Part shown: one piece after another, positions 1-5,323 of the stretch | Layout of the letters: each line of letters opens with the position of its first letter | Position numbering within the stretch: the first letter of the stretch is position 1 | Source: Pseudomonadales bacterium | GTDB lineage: Bacteria; Pseudomonadota; Gammaproteobacteria; Pseudomonadales; IMCC2047 | Length of the DNA: 13,849 nt | NCBI GenBank assembly: GCA_021736745.1 | Contig: JAIPFG010000048.1 | Coordinates: 1-13,849 of the forward strand | Direction of reading: 5' to 3' | Made by a program: the position numbers and the translations under genes | Notes under the pieces: model-generated | The model's database searches: none | What the model saw: the letters and a program-made list of their open reading frames with translations, nothing else | Told to the model about the DNA's origin: nothing

Positions 1-57
1 GGCCGAAGCCGTGGCAAAATTCTTTAGTAATAGAGACTTGCTGTGTGTATCGCTCAT
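1..57 (-). CDS. Start of an unidentified gene, cut by the window edge
   Basis: An ATG at 57-55 on the minus strand opens a frame with no stop to the window edge. It encodes MSDTHSKSLLLKNFATASA, a plausible cytoplasmic N-terminus. It lies 27 bases after the stop of the preceding lipoprotein gene, so it could be the next operon member. No good Shine-Dalgarno sequence is visible; an AGG lies about 16 bases upstream, which is too far. Nineteen codons are too few to assign a family. A plus-strand gene tail entering the window is less likely, because the open plus frames either stop within about 60 bases or overlap the lipoprotein gene. Confidence 0.4.
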   Translation of the reverse strand, partial: MSDTHSKSLLLKNFATASA

Positions 58-84
58 AATGGATAATTTGCACCTAACACGGCT

Positions 85-759
85 TTACTCCACTCGTACG
101 CCCACCGCCATCACCTTATCTCTCGTCGCTTTTTCCGATGGTTTTACCATCTGAGTATCCAGCCAGCGTTGTAGCTTAGGTAATCGACTGAAACTAATTG
201 TAAAATGTGCGCCGGCATCACGTAAGGCGACGATAGCCGCCTGCTCCAGCGCCTTATCGCGAGACTTCATGAAAGCGACCGGCGTTTTACCATAAGCAGG
301 TATCGACCAATCCAATATCAAGTCCCCCTGGGGTGAGTAGAGTTTCATTTTGTATTTCACCCAAACTTCAAATACTTCGCTGTTGGTATCTCGGGGAACG
401 GTAAACTGTAACTCCTCAACCTCTGGAGCGAGTATTGCATTGAGGGGTAAAGGATGATCTGCCGTTGGCAGGCTTGTCAGTTCTGTGGTGCGTTCAAAAA
501 ATTTTTTAAACAACCGATTAAATAACTTTACTTGAGACGCGCCGGTTGTAATACGATGCGCAGGTGATTTTTTATCTTTTTTTTCTTCGTGACTGAATTC
601 TCGAAACTCTTTTGAATAATAGACGCCCATGTGTAAAGGCAGTGAGTCCACCAGTGGTTCAGGGAAATCACTTTCCACCACCACGTTAGCTCCCCCGCAC
701 CCTGTTAACATCAGAATAAAAATTGGTGCTAGTATTTGAGGTACAAATATTCGAGACAT
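85..759 (-). CDS. Outer-membrane lipoprotein of unknown function, last gene of the vWA/MotA block
   Basis: This is a 224-aa protein with a lipoprotein signal peptide: a hydrophobic segment at about residues 6-19 and a lipobox LTGC with the lipidated Cys at 21. The +2 residue is Gly, so there is no Lol-avoidance Asp and outer-membrane sorting is expected. The mature part starts with a Pro-rich linker (about 32-42) and then alternates beta strands and helices. It ends with an amphipathic helix, in which Ala-rich and DAGAHF motifs precede a LPKLQRWL segment. The layout resembles small periplasmic lipoproteins of the LpoB/CsgG or ABC-auxiliary type, but no diagnostic motif is present and I do not assign one. 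The start is ATG at 759, with AAGAG about 12 bases upstream. It follows the second vWA gene by 60 bases on the same strand, so it probably belongs to the same unit and could provide the outer-membrane attachment of the complex. The cellular role is unknown. Confidence 0.8.
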   Translation of the reverse strand: MSRIFVPQILAPIFILMLTGCGGANVVVESDFPEPLVDSLPLHMGVYYSKEFREFSHEEKKDKKSPAHRITTGASQVKLFNRLFKKFFERTTELTSLPTADHPLPLNAILAPEVEELQFTVPRDTNSEVFEVWVKYKMKLYSPQGDLILDWSIPAYGKTPVAFMKSRDKALEQAAIVALRDAGAHFTISFSRLPKLQRWLDTQMVKPSEKATRDKVMAVGVRVE

Positions 760-819
760 AAGTGATTAGACTCTTTTTGGTTCACTGATTCCATTTTTAA
801 CCAAATATTTAACGATAGG

Positions 820-1821
820 TTATTGATAATCTCTCAACCCGACAAAGGTCCCTCCATTACGGAAAGCCAGCTCTCTCATCAATGTAGAAAAACGAATACC
901 GGTAACCTGCAATTTCTCCTGTCGGGCAAATTGAACCGGGAAACCGATTGCATGAATTCGCACCATTCTGCTCCCTCGATCATTTTCCCGGTTAATACGA
1001 TCGACAATATCCACCACATCTTCGATTGATTTACCGGTAAATTCATCACCAAAGACATAAATACTGATCTTTTTATCTCCCGAATAAAATGATCGAATGG
1101 CCTGGGTGATGCCTTCTACAGGACTACTGTTACTGAAGGGGTTCCAGGTACGTAAACGTTGAATTATGGCCTTACGCCGCCCGGGACTATCCGGTATCCA
1201 TTGTCCCCGGTAATGGGAAAACATATAGTCACCCATATCGTTCATTATCTGAATGCCCTTCACTTCAGGGTAAATATTTAATGTAGCGACCAGTTGTTCC
1301 TGCACCTTATCCCAAGCATAGTTAAACATACTCCCTGAGGTATCAATAACAAAAATAATATACTCGCTGTCTACTGGAATGCCACCAATCAGATCGCCTT
1401 TGCGGGCAAAGCCTTGGCCCAGTAACCGGCGCATTTCATCTGTCAGTTTTTGTCTCGCCAATTCTAATTCGCCCAATACTTTATCGTTGACGCTGGCTTC
1501 CTGTTTTGAGGCGGCATACTGTCCTTTGATACGGGAAAGATCACCACGTAATCGTGCGACTTTGTCTCGCAATTGCGATAACTGTTCATTTTTTACGGTT
1601 AAATCCCGATTAAATACCTTCGTTTCTCCGCGAATTTCAAACAGCTTTTCCTGTAAGTCGGCAACCACACCTTCGAGATTAACGGTCGAGCGTTCCAACA
1701 CGATCGGCTCAACAATTTTAGTAATCATCAGTAGCAGAATTATTGCCCCAAAACCACAGCAAATTACATCCAAAAAAGAAATGCTGATCGTTTCCGTTTC
1801 TCGTCGCCGACTCCGTCTCAC
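820..1821 (-). CDS. TM-anchored vWA protein with an ExbD/MotB-like N-terminus (vWA stator subunit 2)
   Basis: This is a 333-aa protein using the GTG start at 1821. A basic N-terminus (RRSRRR) is followed by one TM helix at about 15-34. Its signature SFLDVICCGFGA carries Asp18, in the position of the channel Asp in ExbD/TolR (FIDVML). A coiled coil runs at about 45-135, then a vWA domain at about 152-333 with the MIDAS DTSGS (Asp160, Ser162, Ser164) and a GDEF segment at 258-261. The MIDAS Thr is not obvious; a Ser-rich NSSP (231-234) sits near the expected loop. The start is chosen because GTG overlaps the TGA of the upstream vWA gene (GTGA) and has GAGGGA six bases upstream. An in-frame TTG at 1878 would lengthen the overlap to 61 bases and has no support. 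It is paralogous to the preceding gene at the N-terminus and in architecture. I infer that both pair with the MotA/ExbB-like protein, with the vWA head in the periplasm. The ligand and cargo are unknown. Confidence 0.88.
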   Translation of the reverse strand: MRRSRRRETETISISFLDVICCGFGAIILLLMITKIVEPIVLERSTVNLEGVVADLQEKLFEIRGETKVFNRDLTVKNEQLSQLRDKVARLRGDLSRIKGQYAASKQEASVNDKVLGELELARQKLTDEMRRLLGQGFARKGDLIGGIPVDSEYIIFVIDTSGSMFNYAWDKVQEQLVATLNIYPEVKGIQIMNDMGDYMFSHYRGQWIPDSPGRRKAIIQRLRTWNPFSNSSPVEGITQAIRSFYSGDKKISIYVFGDEFTGKSIEDVVDIVDRINRENDRGSRMVRIHAIGFPVQFARQEKLQVTGIRFSTLMRELAFRNGGTFVGLRDYQ

Positions 1822-2906
1822 GGCCAGTCCCTCGAAGGGCTGAGAAAAGAACCGCCGGTCTCTATCGCCAATTTCCAATAGCTCGATGCGGCCATCGGAT
1901 CACCCTCTAGCGGCATGAGGATCACGTTTACCGGAATACCTTTGGGTAATTCATCCCTTGCCTGTTTGAATAGTTTAATGCGTTCTTTTCCTGATACGTT
2001 ACCCCCTTGACGGATTTTACGACCCTGCGTTGGCAGCCCATCAGTAATAAGAATGATGTTATCCGGTAAAGGCGTTAATCGGCTCACGGATATAAACAGG
2101 TTTTCCAAACTGGTCCCCTTTTCCGGTACTAGTTTTTGAAGATAATTGATGGCGGATTCAAGCTTTTTAGTCTCTTTAATTTCCAGCCATTCACCTTCGC
2201 TACCAGGAACAGCCGCCTTCACTTCAGTATTGAACGTATAAATTTGATACCAGCTGGATACCGGAAATTGACTGGCAAGCCAGTTGACCGTTGCAATGGC
2301 CCTTTGCCATTTGGGGGAGTTTAGTTTGACCTGCTCCGACATATTGCGACGTCGAATGATATTAACAATACTATGATCCAGCATGCTCGCGGAAGCATCC
2401 AACAAAATCAGGGTACGGTTGCCGCCCAGTTTTAATCCGGTGAGATATTGACGATCACCGTCACCAATCACCTGACGTACTTTTTCACCTTTTTTCTTCT
2501 CGCCTTCGGCCTGGAGACGTTTCTTTTCTTCTTCCAGCGACCTTAAGTCTGATTTGAGTTGGTTTAGGTGCTCCTTTTGTGCGAGGGTGTCTTTGTTGAA
2601 AAAGGCCAATTCTTGCCGGCTTTCCTCCACTTCTTTAATAATCCGACTCGCCAACCCCTGTGCATCAACCATTTGTTGATCAACGTCGGCAATGGTGTTG
2701 CGAATCCGTACCAGATTATTTTTTCCCTCAAGCACTTCCTCTTCCAATAGGCTGACTTCCGCGAGCAGGACGTCGTTCACCTGATCCGAATGAACATTAG
2801 CCGCGTGATCGATCATTAGAAAAATGAGCACCACAGCGCCAAAACCGCAGGACATGATATCCAGAAACGACAGATTAAAGGTGCTGAAATTACGTTTACG
2901 TGCCAT
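1818..2906 (-). CDS. TM-anchored vWA protein with an ExbD/MotB-like N-terminus (vWA stator subunit 1)
   Basis: This is a 362-aa protein. A short basic N-terminus (ARKR) precedes a single TM helix at about 14-32 with the signature SFLDIMSCGFGA. Asp16 aligns with the proton-carrying Asp of ExbD/TolR/MotB-type subunits. A long Glu/Lys/Leu-rich coiled coil spans about 45-142. A complete vWA domain follows at about 160-362, with MIDAS residues DASAS (Asp170, Ser172, Ser174), Thr265 in KGTSLEN and Asp289 in ITDG, so metal binding is expected. No OmpA-type peptidoglycan-binding domain is present. The start is ATG at 2906, 17 bases after the stop of the Hsp70-like gene. The upstream bases are GC-rich with no Shine-Dalgarno, so translation may depend on coupling. 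The stop overlaps the GTG of the next vWA gene by four bases, implying coupled, stoichiometric synthesis. Membrane topology (N-in, head in periplasm) and motor role are inferred from the TM signature and the MotA/ExbB neighbour. Confidence 0.9.
   Translation of the reverse strand: MARKRNFSTFNLSFLDIMSCGFGAVVLIFLMIDHAANVHSDQVNDVLLAEVSLLEEEVLEGKNNLVRIRNTIADVDQQMVDAQGLASRIIKEVEESRQELAFFNKDTLAQKEHLNQLKSDLRSLEEEKKRLQAEGEKKKGEKVRQVIGDGDRQYLTGLKLGGNRTLILLDASASMLDHSIVNIIRRRNMSEQVKLNSPKWQRAIATVNWLASQFPVSSWYQIYTFNTEVKAAVPGSEGEWLEIKETKKLESAINYLQKLVPEKGTSLENLFISVSRLTPLPDNIILITDGLPTQGRKIRQGGNVSGKERIKLFKQARDELPKGIPVNVILMPLEGDPMAASSYWKLAIETGGSFLSPSRDWP
1819..1833 (-). promoter_or_regulatory. Shine-Dalgarno and GTGA start/stop overlap coupling the two vWA genes
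   Basis: GAGGGA at 1833-1828 lies six bases upstream of GTG at 1821-1819. The last two bases of that GTG are the first two bases of the TGA stop of the preceding vWA gene. This fixes the start of the second vWA gene at 1821 rather than at the in-frame TTG at 1878, and it suggests translational coupling. Confidence 0.7.
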
Positions 2907-2923
2907 TGTGGCGGCGGCTGCGC

Positions 2924-4261
2924 TTACACTTCCCGGATCAGCTTAAGCTGATAACCCGGTTCATCCAACAACAACTCATCACCTACACATAATTCACCGC
3001 TCTGACCTATATTTTCCTGATTCAGCTTAATGGTGACATTGGCCTCTAGCCTGCTTAAGGTAAAGGTTTTATTTTGTCGTCGCACCGAGCAAAAGACAGT
3101 GGTCAGTTCATCTTTGTTTCTCGTCACCAGCAGTGCCTGATGTTGTGAAAGTCCCAACCAAAGCTCCTGATTGAGGGGGTAGGCTTTATGCTCAAAGAGA
3201 AGATGCGTAGGAGGTGTATCATTTTTTGTCTTAATTGAACTCGCCATTTGAGACGAGTTGACACGGGGGATTAAATTTTGCTGACTTACCGGTAGCGCCG
3301 TGACAAAACTAAGAGGTTGTCCATCACGACGAATAAACGACATGTTTTGTTCACAACCCTGACAAAAGGCTGACCCGCTGACGATCTGGGCAGACGGAAA
3401 TAGCGTTGTGATACCGGGTAATTTTGCCATCCGTTCGCTGATCAAGAGCGAACCATTCGCATTGAGTTCTTTGAGCGCTGCGGTTAAATATTGATAAAAG
3501 GGTTTACCCTTTTCAACCACTTGTTCGGGCAGGAGTCTTGCCTGAAATCGGTTGGCACCCGCCTCGATTTCCAGCAAAACCTCTTTTTCCTGCTCGATAG
3601 CCGCTAACCAAACCGGCAGTTTACGATACAGCGCCTGCTCCGTCACCGCACTATGGAGGGGATCAAATCGACACTGTTCGACGAAGGCGTCAGCCACCAA
3701 CTGCACCCATCGGTCATAGAGCTTGGCCAGCCCCAAACCATTAACCGGCAATACCCTACCACGATGAATTTGCTCAGCGATATCCAAACGACTAATGATC
3801 GCTTCATGCAGAAAAATATCCAGGTAAAAGGTGGGGTTCTGCAGTGGATAAACCGAAGCAACCACTGCTGCCATATCCACCAGCCCTACGGTTTTTAAAG
3901 GGCTTTCCTGCGCCACACCCAACAACAGGGATAGCTGCTCCTTGGAATAACTGCCAGGCACGGCAAACACCACCTCCGCAGAATCTTCAAGTTGTTCGGC
4001 AATATGTTTTAAATGGGCGTGCACGAGATCAGCATGATGACGGTAATAGGGCGTTGGATTTGTGAGAGGGTCTAAACTGAGCCGGTGCCAAAACTGATTA
4101 TGGGCGCGTCTTGGATGCAAGCGCGCCTGATTATAAGCCGCTTCACCAACTTCAATATGTGCATCATTGATCAGCGCATATCCAGGGCTGTGTAAAATAA
4201 TTTCACCGGCAGTCGCCACTTTGATATCGGCATCTGACAGCTCAACAACATAGGTCACCAT
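2924..4261 (-). CDS. Degenerate Hsp70/actin-fold (DnaK/FtsA-like) cytoplasmic protein with a possible FHA-like C-terminus
   Basis: This is a 445-aa protein without a signal peptide or TM segment, so it is cytoplasmic. Residues about 1-310 read as an actin/Hsp70 ATPase fold. There is a strand at 3-16 (YVVELSDADIKVA) at the phosphate-1 position, FAVPGSYSKEQ (99-109) followed by VGLVDMAAVVAS (125-136) as in Hsp70 TVPA...NEPTAAA, LDIFLHEAIIS (148-157) at the phosphate-2 position, and a late IVSGSAFCQGC segment (about 295-305). The Gly-rich phosphate loops (DLGTT, DLGGGT) are missing, so ATP binding may be weak or lost. The last ~75 residues are beta-rich and end with VGDELLLDEPGYQLKLI, reminiscent of an FHA sandwich, but the FHA Arg/Ser/Asn signature is not clear. 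The start is ATG at 4261, with GAGAG about five bases upstream, ten bases after the channel gene. Being cytoplasmic, it could form an actin-like partner of the channel's cytoplasmic domain; that is inference. Confidence 0.75.
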   Translation of the reverse strand: MVTYVVELSDADIKVATAGEIILHSPGYALINDAHIEVGEAAYNQARLHPRRAHNQFWHRLSLDPLTNPTPYYRHHADLVHAHLKHIAEQLEDSAEVVFAVPGSYSKEQLSLLLGVAQESPLKTVGLVDMAAVVASVYPLQNPTFYLDIFLHEAIISRLDIAEQIHRGRVLPVNGLGLAKLYDRWVQLVADAFVEQCRFDPLHSAVTEQALYRKLPVWLAAIEQEKEVLLEIEAGANRFQARLLPEQVVEKGKPFYQYLTAALKELNANGSLLISERMAKLPGITTLFPSAQIVSGSAFCQGCEQNMSFIRRDGQPLSFVTALPVSQQNLIPRVNSSQMASSIKTKNDTPPTHLLFEHKAYPLNQELWLGLSQHQALLVTRNKDELTTVFCSVRRQNKTFTLSRLEANVTIKLNQENIGQSGELCVGDELLLDEPGYQLKLIREV

Positions 4262-4271
4262 AGGATCTCTC

Positions 4272-5069
4272 TTATCGAACCTGTAGATAACGCATTAAGT
4301 TATTATCGCAGTATTTTTGATTATCTAGCACCAACCGCTCCTGCAATAACTGAACCTGATGCAGCAGAAACATGATGATGATGCTAATGACCAAAGCCAC
4401 GAAGGTAGAGTTGAAAGCGACACCCAAACTGGCCGTCACTCCGGCAATATCTCCTTCCACAGCACGATGTGCCTGACCAAGTGCCTCGCCAATCCCTCGC
4501 ACTGTGCCTATAAATCCAATAGAAGGTATTGCCCAGGCAATATAACGAATCATGGAGAGTTCCGAGTCCAAACGATCCGATTCGGTTTCACAGGTTTCCT
4601 TGATTGAGGAAGACACGTTTTGAATGTTGCGGGTTGAACCAAAACGCTGCAAGGCCGTTAACAATAGCCGCGCCAATAAAAACTCACGCTGTTCTTCGGG
4701 CAACGCTTGGATTGGCCGCAGATACTCACGTGCATCCTCCGGCAAGATATTCATCCCTTCTGAAACCTGGATCAGCTGTTGATCCAACAACCGACTTTCC
4801 CTCAACGTCTGACGTGCTTTATAACCCATGATTGCCATCGCCCAAAGCATCAGAATAAAACAGGATTCCTGTTCGTAGTCCTTGAGAATGACATAAAGGG
4901 AGCGTGAAGGTACAAAATTTTCTCCGGCCGCCTGCAGCGCTAGCTGTTGCTCCAGTATCGCATCGGCATTAGGCCGCACCACACCCACATAGATTGCATG
5001 CACGATAATAACGGCTAAAAATAAGGCGACCACCTGATACATAAACCCAGAAGAAAGTTTACTTTTCAT
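4272..5069 (-). CDS. MotA/TolQ/ExbB family proton-channel subunit
   Basis: This 265-aa protein is an inner-membrane channel subunit. TM helices are visible at about 11-31, 68-84, 173-193 and 216-237, with a cytoplasmic helical domain of about 90 residues between TM2 and TM3. The family core is clear: AIPSIGFIGTVRGIGEA in TM3 (Pro182, Thr189) and GVAFNSTFVALVISI in TM4 (Thr222), matching the ExbB/TolQ/MotA polar-Thr pattern lining the ion path. In known systems five such subunits surround two single-TM B-subunits carrying a protonatable Asp. Here the only candidate B-subunits are the two vWA proteins two and three genes downstream. The start is ATG at 5069, with AGGA six bases upstream overlapping the stop of the small exported protein. 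An adjacent in-frame TTG at 5072 adds one residue and is rejected. It is distinct from classical MotA, which is longer, and closer in layout to TolQ/ExbB with an extended first periplasmic loop (about 32-67). Confidence 0.92.
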   Translation of the reverse strand: MKSKLSSGFMYQVVALFLAVIIVHAIYVGVVRPNADAILEQQLALQAAGENFVPSRSLYVILKDYEQESCFILMLWAMAIMGYKARQTLRESRLLDQQLIQVSEGMNILPEDAREYLRPIQALPEEQREFLLARLLLTALQRFGSTRNIQNVSSSIKETCETESDRLDSELSMIRYIAWAIPSIGFIGTVRGIGEALGQAHRAVEGDIAGVTASLGVAFNSTFVALVISIIIMFLLHQVQLLQERLVLDNQKYCDNNLMRYLQVR

Positions 5070-5077
5070 CAAATATC

Positions 5078-5317
5078 CTAAATATCAACAGGGTAGGAAA
5101 CCGACAAATCCTCCGAAATATCTTCGCTTGGAATGAACGTGTCGGGGGTTTCTTTTTTTTGCTTTTCCGCTGTACTCTGCGTTGATATTACCGGCTCAGG
5201 TTCAGACTGACTGGCTTCCGGTTTCGTCAACACCTTAGGACTGCCATTCTCCTCAGCATAAACATTTAACAAGTAGATTAGGCCAACCAATAGGCAGAGT
5301 AATTGTCGCTGTTTCAC
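5078..5317 (-). CDS. Small exported acidic protein, 79 aa
   Basis: A Sec signal peptide covers residues 1-21 (KQRQ, then a Leu-rich core, then NVYA) with a predicted cut before EENG. The mature part is about 58 residues, Glu/Ser/Pro/Lys-rich and probably disordered, ending in EDISEDLSVSYPVDI. The hydrophobic, patterned tail after a disordered linker looks like a binding peptide. The start is GTG at 5317, with GGAG nine bases upstream, placed across the end of the FGE-like gene; only six bases separate stop and start. Its stop overlaps the Shine-Dalgarno of the channel gene. Tight packing on both sides supports a real gene. No family is recognised. It may be a periplasmic accessory or plug peptide for the channel complex, which is speculation. 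Confidence 0.75.
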   Translation of the reverse strand: MKQRQLLCLLVGLIYLLNVYAEENGSPKVLTKPEASQSEPEPVISTQSTAEKQKKETPDTFIPSEDISEDLSVSYPVDI

Positions 5318-5323
5318 CTCAAG

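Noticed and set aside
1..15. Terminator-like GGC-TTCG-GCC hairpin on the minus strand at the window edge
   Set aside because: The stem is only three base pairs within the visible sequence and lies in the open frame of a probable gene start; no T-run can be seen.
820..1878. Longer version of the second vWA gene starting at TTG 1878
   Set aside because: It would overlap the preceding vWA gene by 61 bases with a rare start codon. The GTG at 1821 has GAGGGA at ideal spacing and a 4-base stop/start overlap.
820..5069. Zorya anti-phage system (ZorAB)
   Set aside because: Zorya also has a MotA-like protein, but ZorB carries an OmpA-like peptidoglycan-binding domain and the locus has ZorC/ZorD or ZorE effectors. 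None of these is present, and the vWA heads differ.
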